35,687 nucleotides of DNA from a virus. The notes below the pieces were generated by a model. That model searched no databases, was not told the DNA's origin, and saw only the letters and a program-made list of their open reading frames with translations. Location of the stretch: positions 1-35,687 of the IMG/VR virus record IMGVR_UViG_3300029922_000189; one strand, 5' to 3'. Each line of letters opens with the position of its first letter. The stretch's first letter is position 1. Of this stretch, positions 1 to 7,371 are shown one piece after another. Made by a program: the position numbers and the translations under genes.

Positions 1-669
1 AAGATCTTTACCGAAGTTACCAAACTCTCCGGCCAGTACATAACTCACGGTGTGGAGATTCTTGAGCGCCTGCCATTCTACCAATTTAAAACGATCAAAA
101 TGTGCGAGTATTACGCAAACTCTCGCTACTTAACGAACCGCCTGATTGACGGAGGAAACTATGGCGCCGTCATGGATGCTGCCAACATTGACGATATCGG
201 CCGCGAAAAACCTTTTTATAACATTGTGAACTACCGCGTAACGCTTGCCAAGGTGGCTACCGCCATTCACGTCCGAGATATTCAGATCGTCGGAGACGAG
301 CCGAAGGATTGGGTCAAGGCCATGTTCTTGCAGCGCCAGGCCTACGAATGGATGATGGATCCCGAAGTGAACTTCTCGTACTTCCTCAATAAGGCGACCT
401 ACACTCGTCCCAAATACGGCGGTCTTTTGGTAAAGAAAACCGAAACGGAATCAGGGAAGCTTCTTATCGAGGTGGTGGACTGGCGTCTTGTCGTAACCGA
501 TCAGGTGGATATTTTAACCGGCGTGATCATTGAGCGTCATTTCATGACGCCGGTGGAACTCTCAAAAATGGGCGGCGCATGGAACCAGCAACAAGTAACT
601 GCGGCTATCAAGGCGGCCGCAAAACTGAAACAGCGCAAGCAGCGAGGATATGAGAAAACAATCTTTAAT
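1..669. repeat. Terminal overlap, left copy (genome unit closure)
   Basis: This block matches 35019-35687 without gaps, with 24 substitutions (about 96.4 percent identity). It encodes part of the portal protein in both places. The overlap shows that the genome unit is about 35,018 bp and circularly permuted or concatemeric. The substitutions fall at third or silent codon positions in 23 of 24 cases, so they look like natural strain variation and not read errors. Confidence 0.95.
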
Positions 670-1902
670 TCCGAGCGCATCGAAGTGCAGGAAGTGCACG
701 GCGAGTTTCCCATTGCATATTTGAAGGATGCGAACGCCGATCTTACGGACGGCGAGGACACGGATGAAAACGAGGAAATCACCGAAGCCGACAACTGGAA
801 TTACTCGCGCCAGCGCTATTTCATCTCAACCGTCGGAAACGAACGCTTCGTATTCCTTGCCGAAGAAGAAAAGGAAAATCCGTATGACTACCTTGCCTGG
901 GAAGAAATGCCCGGTCGCGCTCTTGGAAAAGGCGTTATTGAAGATTGCCAGGAGGCCCAGGTATGGACAAACGACTCGATCATCTCGAAGAAAAATGCCC
1001 TTGATCTCGCCGGAAAGGTGGTTTTGACGACCGACGATCCGAACATGCCCGAGAACATCCTCACGGTGGATAACGGCAAGATGTTCAACTTGCAGCAAGG
1101 AAAATCATTGAACGTCCTCAAGCTCGATCCGGCAGCCCTCACGGAATTTGACGACCAGGTAAACGTATGGGCGCAGCAGGCGAACTTTGCGACCTCCTCA
1201 TTCTCGGCAAACCTCGGATCAGGAAACTCAAGCGCGCGCGTATCGGCTGCTCAGACTTCATTCCTCAACCAAATTGCCAACCGTCCCTTTGAATCGCGCC
1301 AGGAAGAAATGTCCGTATGGCTTTCCGTCATTTTTGATAAGTGGATCATTCCCTATCTCATCAAACAGATCAGCTCGGGTCATGTCCTCACATCAGAGTT
1401 TAACGACGAGGAATTGGCCATCATTGATCATTCCTTCGGTGTAACCAAGGCAAACGAGAAGGTAATCAACCATGTCATCAAGACCGGCAAGGTTCCTTCC
1501 CCTGATGAATACTCGGGACTCATTACAACGGAAAAAAGCGCTTTGTACGGTGGCAAGCGCGCCATTGAATTTCCCGAGGACTATTTCGACGACATTGAAT
1601 GCTCGACTACGGTAAACATCACCGACGAGCAGAAGGATACGACCAAGATGCTTGCGTCCCTCTCGCAGATCCTCCAGGACGTCTCATCGACGTACAATCC
1701 CCAGACGGGCAAGTTCATGGTGCTCGAGGATCCGGTGCTCGCCAAGATCTTCGGGAACATCGTGGAATTGTCAGGCTTGGACATCTCGCCTACGAGTCTT
1801 GGCATTGACGCATTTGCAAAACCAACGCCTCCCCCTCCACCGGCTCAGAATCCACAGATTGCACCGGTCGCATCTCGCCTTACAAATCCTTTGCAGTTAT
1901 AG
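1..1902 (+). CDS. Portal protein (5' end at the other end of the window)
   Basis: The reading frame is open from base 1. Joined to the 10 codons at 34989-35018 it gives a complete 643-residue protein. Portals form the dodecameric DNA-entry ring of the capsid and dock the terminase. The assignment rests on the position directly after the terminase large subunit and before scaffold and capsid, on a length typical of podovirus portals, and on an alpha/beta character with an extended helical C-terminal half. The C-terminus is a proline-rich tail (a PTPPPPPA stretch) before the final residues. A GTG at base 52 is in frame but is not the real start. No strong family motif is visible, so the call is contextual. 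Confidence 0.8.
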   Translation, partial: KIFTEVTKLSGQYITHGVEILERLPFYQFKTIKMCEYYANSRYLTNRLIDGGNYGAVMDAANIDDIGREKPFYNIVNYRVTLAKVATAIHVRDIQIVGDEPKDWVKAMFLQRQAYEWMMDPEVNFSYFLNKATYTRPKYGGLLVKKTETESGKLLIEVVDWRLVVTDQVDILTGVIIERHFMTPVELSKMGGAWNQQQVTAAIKAAAKLKQRKQRGYEKTIFNSERIEVQEVHGEFPIAYLKDANADLTDGEDTDENEEITEADNWNYSRQRYFISTVGNERFVFLAEEEKENPYDYLAWEEMPGRALGKGVIEDCQEAQVWTNDSIISKKNALDLAGKVVLTTDDPNMPENILTVDNGKMFNLQQGKSLNVLKLDPAALTEFDDQVNVWAQQANFATSSFSANLGSGNSSARVSAAQTSFLNQIANRPFESRQEEMSVWLSVIFDKWIIPYLIKQISSGHVLTSEFNDEELAIIDHSFGVTKANEKVINHVIKTGKVPSPDEYSGLITTEKSALYGGKRAIEFPEDYFDDIECSTTVNITDEQKDTTKMLASLSQILQDVSSTYNPQTGKFMVLEDPVLAKIFGNIVELSGLDISPTSLGIDAFAKPTPPPPPAQNPQIAPVASRLTNPLQL

Positions 1903-1914
1903 TATTATTAACCT

Positions 1915-2139
1915 ATGGAAACCTACCTCGCACAGTTTTACGAGAATAAGGAATTGCGTGAAGCCGTGCAGGCGTTTCTCATTGATCAACTGGGAAAGCT
2001 CGCAGTCACGGAGTCATTTGCCGGAAGGCCGACGCAAGGAATTGTGGAAGCAAAGAAAGCACTTGATAACGCATTTACAGAATTGGCAAAGCTTTACGCA
2101 AGGAAGGCTGCGCCAAAGGTCGAAAACCAATCACGATAA
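1915..2139 (+). CDS. Small head-region protein, unknown function
   Basis: This 74-residue protein begins 12 bases after the portal stop. It is predicted to be mostly helical, and ends in a basic tail (ARKAAPKVENQSR). I do not recognise a family. Its position between portal and scaffold suggests a head-assembly or minor virion role. The upstream bases carry overlapping -10-like hexamers (TAGTAT ends 9 bases before the ATG) and no Shine-Dalgarno site. Confidence 0.7.
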   Translation: METYLAQFYENKELREAVQAFLIDQLGKLAVTESFAGRPTQGIVEAKKALDNAFTELAKLYARKAAPKVENQSR

Positions 2140-2145
2140 ATTTTT

Positions 2146-2406
2146 ATGGCAAAATCACCAAGCTACAAATGGAACAAGGGAGCAACGCAGGGAGGACAAG
2201 CCTCGTATGCGAATGACGCTATGGACACGGCGAATAGCAACACCTTCAACAAGACAGGTGCGCGTCCGCAGCATCAGGCTCAGCCCCTCGTCAAGATGCC
2301 GAGTATGGGCGGATCAGGCGGAGACGCACGAGTGGATGCGGCTACGCGAGGACTTAATCCTGCGCACGCTGACGACATCATCAACGCTCGCCGAGGAAAG
2401 CAGTAA
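2146..2406 (+). CDS. Small Gly/Ala-rich head-region protein, unknown function
   Basis: This 86-residue protein starts 6 bases after the preceding stop, preceded by a T-rich stretch (AATTTTT then ATG). It is polar and low in hydrophobic residues, with many Gly, Ala, Asn and Gln, and a central GGSGGDARVD stretch, so it is probably disordered. The final RRGKQ is basic. Co-directional placement with portal and scaffold suggests a minor head protein. No family is recognised. Confidence 0.65.
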   Translation: MAKSPSYKWNKGATQGGQASYANDAMDTANSNTFNKTGARPQHQAQPLVKMPSMGGSGGDARVDAATRGLNPAHADDIINARRGKQ

Positions 2407-2521
2407 TCAGTAACCTGATTTGGGGGGTGTGCATCCATCCAACACACTTTAATACGCACCACAAGATGCTGGACGCCCTTCGGGGCCCGACTCCGTTCTT
2501 GCTAACCTTTTAAAACCATTT
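2407..2521 (+). other. Intergenic segment with UUCG tetraloop hairpin
   Basis: This 115-base gap separates the small head gene from the scaffold gene. It contains GCCC-TTCG-GGGC at 2475-2486, a short stem closed by the very stable UUCG loop, and a looser GTGTG/CACAC inverted repeat upstream. No T tract follows, so it is more likely an RNA-processing or stability element than an intrinsic terminator. Confidence 0.45.
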
Positions 2522-3136
2522 ATGGCAAAAAAAGCACTCCTCGACCAAGAAGAGGCGACAAAAGACTTGGACACTGATACCGACGAGGATACCGACGACG
2601 GTACGGACGAGGAATCAAACGAGGACTCAAAGAAGAAATCCAAAAAGGCCGACGACTCGAAAGAGGACGACGCCGATGAGGAGGACGACAATGACGAGGA
2701 TGATTCTGAGGAAACTGAAACTGATGCTGAGAAAATTGCTCGCCTCGAGAAAGCGAACAACAAGTACCAGCGAAAGTTACAGGCAGCGCGCGAAGGCAGA
2801 AAATCGTCGAAGTCTACCGACGATGCGACACGGTCATCTGCTCCTTCCGCTTTCGAGATGGACGAGCGCATCTTGCTCGCCGGTGGAATGTCCAAAGAGC
2901 TCTTAAAACAGCTCAAGGACGTTGCACGGCTGCGAGGCACCGGCCTTATCGAGGCACAATCCGACCCCCTGTTCGCAGGGATCAAGGATCAGTACGAAAA
3001 GGATAAAAAACAGAAAGCAGCAAGTCTCCCTGCGGCAAAGGGCGGCGGCGGATCCAAAGTCAAAAAGACTTTGTCCACTCCCGGCCTTACCAAAGAAGAG
3101 CACAAGCGGCTTACTGAGGAAGCTCTCACTTCCTAG
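2522..3136 (+). CDS. Putative scaffolding protein (highly acidic)
   Basis: This 204-residue protein lies directly before the major capsid gene, where scaffolding proteins normally sit. Residues 8-70 are dominated by Asp and Glu broken by Lys clusters. A helical, coiled-coil-prone segment follows at about 67-91 (AEKIARLEKANNKYQRKLQ), and the C-terminus is basic, a usual feature of capsid-binding scaffold tails. Scaffold proteins assemble the procapsid and leave or are cleaved before DNA packaging. The evidence is position, length, charge pattern and helix content; no catalytic motif is expected. The start ATG follows an AT-rich stretch with no Shine-Dalgarno site. Confidence 0.75.
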   Translation: MAKKALLDQEEATKDLDTDTDEDTDDGTDEESNEDSKKKSKKADDSKEDDADEEDDNDEDDSEETETDAEKIARLEKANNKYQRKLQAAREGRKSSKSTDDATRSSAPSAFEMDERILLAGGMSKELLKQLKDVARLRGTGLIEAQSDPLFAGIKDQYEKDKKQKAASLPAAKGGGGSKVKKTLSTPGLTKEEHKRLTEEALTS

Positions 3137-3177
3137 AGTTCTTTGAGAAGGAGTACAGCTAAACTTCATATTTTTAT

Positions 3178-4083
3178 ATGGGTTTTGCATTTCCTACCAA
3201 TACCGAAACCAGTACGTCACTGGCGTCGTTTATCCCGAATATTTGGGGTCAGCGTATCAACGACTTCTACAAAGCTAAGCTTACTTGCGCTCCGTTCTTT
3301 ACCGATCGAAGTGACGAGGTGGAAGAAGGAGGTACGAATCTGTACACTCCAAACTTGACGGAAATGACGGCAAACGCAAAGGTAAACGCAACACAGGTAA
3401 CGCTTAACGCGCCTACAGAAACAAAGATCACTCTCACCATCAATCAATGGTACGAATGTTCCTTTGCTATCGAAGACGCGCAGGCTGCGCAGGTGAAGCG
3501 TTCCTACTCGATCATGGAACGTTACGCAATGAACGCCGGATACTCTATCGCGAGAAATCTCGATACCGCTATCACGTCGCTCTTCAGTACGTTCACCAAC
3601 TCTGTTGGTTCGTCTACTGTCAATTTGGCAGACTCCGACATCCGAGACGCGATTGCTGCCCTTGAAGCGCTCAATGTAGATACCGAAGAGTGTGCCTTCT
3701 TCTTCCATCCAAACACGTTTTGGAAACAGATGCAGGCCATTGATAAGTTCTCATTGGCGATCAACGCACCAGTACAGGACCCGGTTGCGAAGGATCCTAA
3801 GGCTTCCCTTTACGGTCGCCCAGTATTCGTCACAACGCAGATCCAGTACGTTTCCGGTACGACAGGACGCTACAACGCGCTTGCTCACCCTGATGCAGTT
3901 CACTTTGCCACGTCCCCCCTCGGTGAGGGCGGATCAATGGGCAAGATGGTCGGCTCAGACGGCATCCGCGTGCAATCTAACTACTTCCCTACCTACCTTT
4001 CAACGGTTACTACCGCAGACATTCTCTACGGCGTAGTCTTGAACCGTGCGTATGCCGGAGTAGTTATGTTGTCACCAGCGTAA
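3178..4083 (+). CDS. Major capsid protein (HK97-like fold expected)
   Basis: This 301-residue protein follows the scaffold gene. It has the pattern of HK97-fold coat proteins: a flexible N-terminus, a beta-rich segment with alternating Thr/Val (about residues 55-85), a central helix-rich domain, and a conserved-looking C-terminal strand region ending in VVMLSPA. No protease gene is visible nearby, so maturation probably depends on the scaffold and not on prohead proteolysis. A GAAGGAGT string lies about 28 bases before the ATG, too far to be its ribosome site; the bases next to the ATG are TTTTTAT. Confidence 0.85.
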   Translation: MGFAFPTNTETSTSLASFIPNIWGQRINDFYKAKLTCAPFFTDRSDEVEEGGTNLYTPNLTEMTANAKVNATQVTLNAPTETKITLTINQWYECSFAIEDAQAAQVKRSYSIMERYAMNAGYSIARNLDTAITSLFSTFTNSVGSSTVNLADSDIRDAIAALEALNVDTEECAFFFHPNTFWKQMQAIDKFSLAINAPVQDPVAKDPKASLYGRPVFVTTQIQYVSGTTGRYNALAHPDAVHFATSPLGEGGSMGKMVGSDGIRVQSNYFPTYLSTVTTADILYGVVLNRAYAGVVMLSPA

Positions 4084-4097
4084 ACTTTCGGTGCTAA

Positions 4098-4168
4098 TTA
4101 TTCACAAATAATAATTGTTTATCGCTCGTTTCCACTTCAAAGCGCGGAAAATGAGCGGTAGCTTTGAA
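4098..4168 (+). promoter_or_regulatory. Structured leader with mutually exclusive hairpins
   Basis: The capsid to island gap (4084-4176) is dense in pairing. Stem 1 joins CGCTCGTTTCC (4123-4133) to GGAAAATGAGCG (4146-4157) with one bulge and one G-U pair. Its loop holds TTCAAAGC (4136-4143), which is perfectly complementary to GCTTTGAA (4161-4168). Both cannot form fully, since only three bases would span an 11-bp stem, so this looks like a two-state element and not a full pseudoknot. Upstream are GTGCTAA at 4091 and a DnaA-box-like TTATTCACA at 4098-4106. The next ATG is 8 bases downstream. Confidence 0.55.
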
Positions 4169-4176
4169 AGCAATTT

Positions 4177-4359
4177 ATGGTCATCACGATATATTGGACA
4201 AAAAGTCCTTTCATTGAAATGAACCCTACGATATACAAACTGGTGAGCAGTTATGATATTTTAGGGAATTATCTTGTAATAAGGTCGAAAGGAGAGGGAG
4301 TTACCAGTGTTAAGATCCACAATCTCGAATACATATTGTCATTCGACGTCGAGGAATAA
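4177..4359 (+). CDS. Small hypothetical protein at island start
   Basis: This 60-residue protein has alternating hydrophobic residues suggesting a small beta fold. It is separated by only 4 bases from the next gene and follows the structured leader. Its base composition is more AT-rich than the capsid gene before it. No family is recognised. It may be a genuine small gene or a leader peptide for the cassette; continuity with the next start favours a real gene. Confidence 0.6.
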   Translation: MVITIYWTKSPFIEMNPTIYKLVSSYDILGNYLVIRSKGEGVTSVKIHNLEYILSFDVEE

Positions 4360-4363
4360 TTTT

Positions 4364-4534
4364 ATGCCAGACATCTTTAAAGGAATGAATGAAAGAAAAG
4401 GAACGGTCGGACCGGCGCGCGGCAAAACCGTCGTAGCCCAGACGTTCACGAAAAAGTCCGAACGCATCGACTCGGAAGGGAATGTCATCGACCCTGAAAC
4501 GAAGCGCATCATTAAGCCGGCAAGTCAGTTATGA
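4364..4534 (+). CDS. Small basic hypothetical protein
   Basis: This 56-residue protein is read from the ATG after AATAATTTT; a longer frame exists upstream but overlaps the previous gene and looks unnatural. It is polar and basic, with a KGTVGPARGKT segment and a C-terminal IDPETKRIIKP stretch. Its stop overlaps the start of the glycosyltransferase gene (ATGA), indicating translational coupling. A similar TGTVGPR string ends the 5925-6104 product, hinting at a shared short motif. Function unknown. Confidence 0.7.
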   Translation: MPDIFKGMNERKGTVGPARGKTVVAQTFTKKSERIDSEGNVIDPETKRIIKPASQL

Positions 4535-5652
4535 GGGTATATTACATTTCATCCGGCCTTCAAGGCTGCTACGTCGTGCGATGCCTCCTACCGCTCAATG
4601 AGAATGGCTGGGACGGTGATCAGACTTCACTTTCCCTTGATGCCAAGACGCCTGAGAATAAGCGAGAAGCGGCCAAGAACGCAGACGTGGTTGTTTTCCA
4701 TAGACCGGATAATCCTAAAAAGCTAGAGCTTGCGCGCCTGTTGAAAAAGATCAACAAGAAAATCGTCTACGATAATGATGACACATTCAAGGATGACGGC
4801 GGAGTAAAATTTAACGACTTCATGGACAAGGAACGCCTTGAAAAAGGATTAAAGAAGATCAATGAAACGCTCGACGCTTTCATCGCCGAAGCCGATCTTG
4901 TAACCTGTTCCACGGAATTTTTGCGCCAAGAGTATTTAAAACTCAATCCGAACGTCGTCGTCCTTCCAAACTGCATAGATCCTTTTTATTATGATGAACC
5001 ATTGCGTAATGAAGACCCCACGGTGATGCGTATTGGTATTGTTGGATCATTAGGAATCACGGCCGACATAGACGTTTTACGGCCGATTGTTGAGCATTTT
5101 AAAGATGACAAGCGTGTAAAATTTGTCCTCTTCTCACTTCCGCCTTTGCAGCACGATAAGATCACACGCGAGTTATATTCCGAAGAATATAAGTTTTGGG
5201 AATCAATGCCGATCGAATGGCAACCGTTCGTGGACATGCAAAACTACTATGACACGCTCAATAATCTCCGGCTCGACTTGATGATCATTCCGCGCGCCGA
5301 TACCTATTTCACCCGATGCAAGAGCAACCTTAAGTTCCTTGAGGCATCCATGTTTGAAATTCCGGTTATTGCACAATCATTTCCAACCAAGGATTCTCCT
5401 TATGAAGTGAATCCCGAAGACAAAAAGCATTTAATTCTCGCCGCAACGCCTGAGGATTTTATTTCGGAGATTAATTTTTTAATTGATAATCCACCTACTA
5501 GAAGAAGGATAGGCTGGGAAGCAAAGAAATACGTGGTCGAAAATTATTCAATAGAAAAGAACGCCCACCTTTGGGAGGAGGCGTATCAGACAATGTATGA
5601 CCAAGAAAAAGCCAATGTTTCGGATAGGGGATCTGGTAATAAGGTGGAGTAG
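4531..5652 (+). CDS. GT-B fold glycosyltransferase (group 1 / GT4-like)
   Basis: This 373-residue protein has the organisation of a nucleotide-sugar glycosyltransferase. An N-terminal Rossmann half contains VVFHRP and KIVYDNDDTF. A linker CSTEFLRQ and VVLPNCIDP are followed by a second Rossmann half opening with IGIVGSLG. The donor-binding helix is seen in KSNLKFLEASMFEIPVIA, the site where group 1 enzymes carry their E-x7-E type motif. It would transfer a sugar from an NDP or UDP donor to a glycan, lipid or protein in the cytoplasm. It heads an island with sulfotransferase, methyltransferase and GT2-like genes, so a joint role in building a modified glycan is likely. Acceptor and sugar cannot be deduced. 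Confidence 0.85.
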   Translation: MRVYYISSGLQGCYVVRCLLPLNENGWDGDQTSLSLDAKTPENKREAAKNADVVVFHRPDNPKKLELARLLKKINKKIVYDNDDTFKDDGGVKFNDFMDKERLEKGLKKINETLDAFIAEADLVTCSTEFLRQEYLKLNPNVVVLPNCIDPFYYDEPLRNEDPTVMRIGIVGSLGITADIDVLRPIVEHFKDDKRVKFVLFSLPPLQHDKITRELYSEEYKFWESMPIEWQPFVDMQNYYDTLNNLRLDLMIIPRADTYFTRCKSNLKFLEASMFEIPVIAQSFPTKDSPYEVNPEDKKHLILAATPEDFISEINFLIDNPPTRRRIGWEAKKYVVENYSIEKNAHLWEEAYQTMYDQEKANVSDRGSGNKVE

Positions 5653-5923
5653 GCCTAACGAAGGAAGGATAATCCTAGGGGTTATTCGGGATTGTTATCA
5701 CTTTGTAGATTTTGATTTTGATAACAAGACTTTTTTCTTTAATCCAACTAAGGCAGCATTTGGAATACCGCTTATGGAATTAAATTTTAGAAAGATTGGT
5801 AAAATAAAGAATGTAAAGAAATTTAGAAACGACATCACTGAAGTAGTAAAAAAACATAATGAGTCATTTGATTTTGCGAAGCTTACATTGACTCTTAAGA
5901 AGCATCCTATAGAATTTAAATAA
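5597..5923 (+). CDS. Hypothetical small beta-barrel-like protein, AT-rich
   Basis: This 108-residue protein overlaps the end of the glycosyltransferase gene by 56 bases in another frame. Its first half (FRIGDLVIRW, GRIILGVIRD, YHFVDFDF) has the spacing of a small SH3-like or Tudor-like barrel; the second half is lysine-rich and helical. Base composition is striking: 5761-5820 has 15 G or C in 60 bases, far below the neighbours, which suggests recent acquisition. Function unknown; a nucleic-acid-binding or adaptor role is only a guess. Confidence 0.7.
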   Translation: MTKKKPMFRIGDLVIRWSRPNEGRIILGVIRDCYHFVDFDFDNKTFFFNPTKAAFGIPLMELNFRKIGKIKNVKKFRNDITEVVKKHNESFDFAKLTLTLKKHPIEFK

Positions 5924-5924
5924 T

Positions 5925-6104
5925 ATGGTCAAAGACATCTACGAAGCAGTAAACATGGAGTACGAAGTAACCGTCGCAGACGCTAAGGGTAATGTTCGCG
6001 TCGCCCGGTCGCTCGAGTACGCTCCGCGTGCTGCACCGCTTCCTGAGATGGTCTTCAATGAAATCACTGGCACGGTCGGGCCGCGCATAAGATCAAGTCG
6101 CTGA
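5925..6104 (+). CDS. Small hypothetical protein
   Basis: This 59-residue protein starts with ATG right after TAAT, and its stop is one base before the metallopeptidase start. Sequence features are an amphipathic strand (EYEVTVADAKGNVRVARS), a proline-containing linker and a basic C-terminus ending GPRIRSSR. Tight packing with both neighbours supports a real gene. No family is recognised. Confidence 0.65.
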   Translation: MVKDIYEAVNMEYEVTVADAKGNVRVARSLEYAPRAAPLPEMVFNEITGTVGPRIRSSR

Positions 6105-6105
6105 T

Positions 6106-6540
6106 ATGAAAGTCAAACTGACAAAACCTCCTAATTGGAAACGCCTTGAAGAAGCCTTTGGCGTCTCATGGGATTCCGGCGTACTCGTAACCTACGGCGA
6201 CACGATCCACACCAAGTCGCGCGGTGGTGTCTCACCCGATCTCATCATCCACGAAGGAGTCCATGTCAAACAGCAGGAAAGCATCGGTCCCGAGAAATGG
6301 TGGGAAAGATATATCGCCGATCCTCAGTTCCGCTTGCAACAGGAAATGGAAGCGTATACTAAGCAATGCAACTACATCCGCGTCGCGTTCAGAAACGATC
6401 CATCAAAAGTCCTGCGCCTCTTTAATCACATTTGGCGCTCAATGTCGGACATGTATGGTGGAATGATCACCTACCAGGAAGCAAAAAACGCCCTGCCTAT
6501 CGAGCCCAATAGGAACCCAACCCTATTTCAGAAAACTTAA
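6106..6540 (+). CDS. Putative HExxH zinc metallopeptidase
   Basis: This 144-residue protein carries HEGVH (His49, Glu50, His53), the zincin active-site motif, inside LIIHEGVHVKQQ, and a plausible third zinc ligand in QQEMEAY (Glu80 or Glu82). The length suits a minimal phage-type metallopeptidase domain. No signal peptide is present, so it acts in the cytoplasm or inside the virion. The location next to capsid genes would permit a virion maturation role, and a neighbour-specific role within the glycan island is also possible. The substrate is unknown. Its stop codon lies inside a palindromic repeat array. Confidence 0.75.
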   Translation: MKVKLTKPPNWKRLEEAFGVSWDSGVLVTYGDTIHTKSRGGVSPDLIIHEGVHVKQQESIGPEKWWERYIADPQFRLQQEMEAYTKQCNYIRVAFRNDPSKVLRLFNHIWRSMSDMYGGMITYQEAKNALPIEPNRNPTLFQKT

Positions 6541-6566
6541 GATATCTTAAGTTAATCTTAAGTTTT
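6532..6566 (+). terminator. Triple palindromic unit, terminator-like
   Basis: AAAACTTAAGAT (6532-6543) is followed by ATCTTAAGTT (6544-6553) and ATCTTAAGTTTT (6555-6566). The first and third copies form a perfect 12-bp inverted repeat around the second, while the first and second form a perfect 20-bp palindrome, so two hairpins compete. The distal arm ends in TTTT three bases before the sulfotransferase start region. It could be a weak intrinsic terminator or a switch between metallopeptidase and sulfotransferase expression. Confidence 0.5.
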
Positions 6567-6568
6567 AT

Positions 6569-7219
6569 ATGCCTAAACTACTCATTTCAATTCACATACC
6601 CAAGACCGCCGGCACGACCCTAGGATCGCTTCTCAAGCAGAAGTACAAGGATAAGATGCTCTTCGTCTATCCAGCCCTCGTAAACGGCTTCTATTGCTAC
6701 GGCAGCACGCCCCAGGAAGCCCACGACAAGATTATGTCAGGTCGGGGGGAATCGCTCGCCTTGGTCATGTTTTACGCATTTCAACATGGTATTGAAGCCA
6801 TCCACGGCCATGTTCCCATTACGGAATTTGAGCCCTTTGAAAACAAGTTTGATATTCAATACATAACCTTTCTTCGGGAACCTGCCGTGCGCGCCTTTTC
6901 CAACTACTGCCATTTCCGCATATTTGAAAGCAAAACCTTGACTGATGAAGAGCTCTATTATCAAGGAGGAAATCAGATCTACAAGTTCACAGGCGGCAAA
7001 TTGGAGAAATTTTGGTATATTGGATCTAGTGAAACGTGGGAGCAAGACCTTGTAAACTTAAAATTACAAGGGAAAAGTATTCCGCTCAATGTCACACCTC
7101 GGCATAGTCTAAAGCCGAATTACGATCTTATTACCAAGTATAACCAGCTCGATATGGACATATGGACAAGGTATGTCATCTCATATCGCAGCCAACCGAA
7201 TTATGGCGAGAAAAAATAA
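6569..7219 (+). CDS. Sulfotransferase family protein
   Basis: This 216-residue protein opens with the strand-loop-helix ISIHIPKTAGTT. PKTAGT (residues 11-16) is the 5'-phosphosulfate-binding loop of PAPS-dependent sulfotransferases. The second signature, FLREPAVRAFSNY (101-113), matches the 3'-phosphate-binding motif with Arg108 and Ser111. Such enzymes move sulfate from PAPS onto hydroxyl or amino groups of glycans or proteins. Neighbouring glycosyltransferases make a glycan acceptor likely. It is shorter than many Golgi or bacterial relatives but has both signatures. The phage carries no PAPS-synthesis gene, so it would use the host pool. Confidence 0.85.
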   Translation: MPKLLISIHIPKTAGTTLGSLLKQKYKDKMLFVYPALVNGFYCYGSTPQEAHDKIMSGRGESLALVMFYAFQHGIEAIHGHVPITEFEPFENKFDIQYITFLREPAVRAFSNYCHFRIFESKTLTDEELYYQGGNQIYKFTGGKLEKFWYIGSSETWEQDLVNLKLQGKSIPLNVTPRHSLKPNYDLITKYNQLDMDIWTRYVISYRSQPNYGEKK

Positions 7220-7370
7220 TTGTTTGGTTACTTACGACGAAGCCACCAATGTCATTACCTTCCAAGCAAAAAATGCGGAATCAAACCTGTATGGAAAGTA
7301 CATGAACGCAGTGAGTGGTCCCGAGCTCTTTGAAACACTGAAACAGTTTATCGCCCTAATCAAGAAATAA
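7203..7370 (+). CDS. Small hypothetical protein
   Basis: This 55-residue protein is read from the ATG inside the end of the sulfotransferase gene (17-base overlap); a longer in-frame start exists at 7173. The N-terminal half looks like two beta strands (NCLVTYDEATNVITF) and the C-terminal half like one amphipathic helix (GPELFETLKQFIALIKK). The next start follows its stop by one base. Function unknown; tight coupling places it in the island operon. Confidence 0.65.
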   Translation: MARKNNCLVTYDEATNVITFQAKNAESNLYGKYMNAVSGPELFETLKQFIALIKK

Positions 7371-7371
7371 T

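Noticed and set aside
1652-2413. A 253-codon frame overlapping the portal end and the two small head genes
   Set aside because: Its product is Arg/Ser/His-rich and it lies in another frame of three well-supported genes, so it is a shadow.
2449-2985. A 178-codon minus-strand frame opposite the scaffold gene
   Set aside because: It is a serine-rich mirror of the GAT/GAC/GAA-rich acidic scaffold codons and has no support of its own.
4123-4168. Classical H-type pseudoknot
   Set aside because: The loop left to cross the 11-bp stem is three bases, too short, so I describe a two-state element instead.
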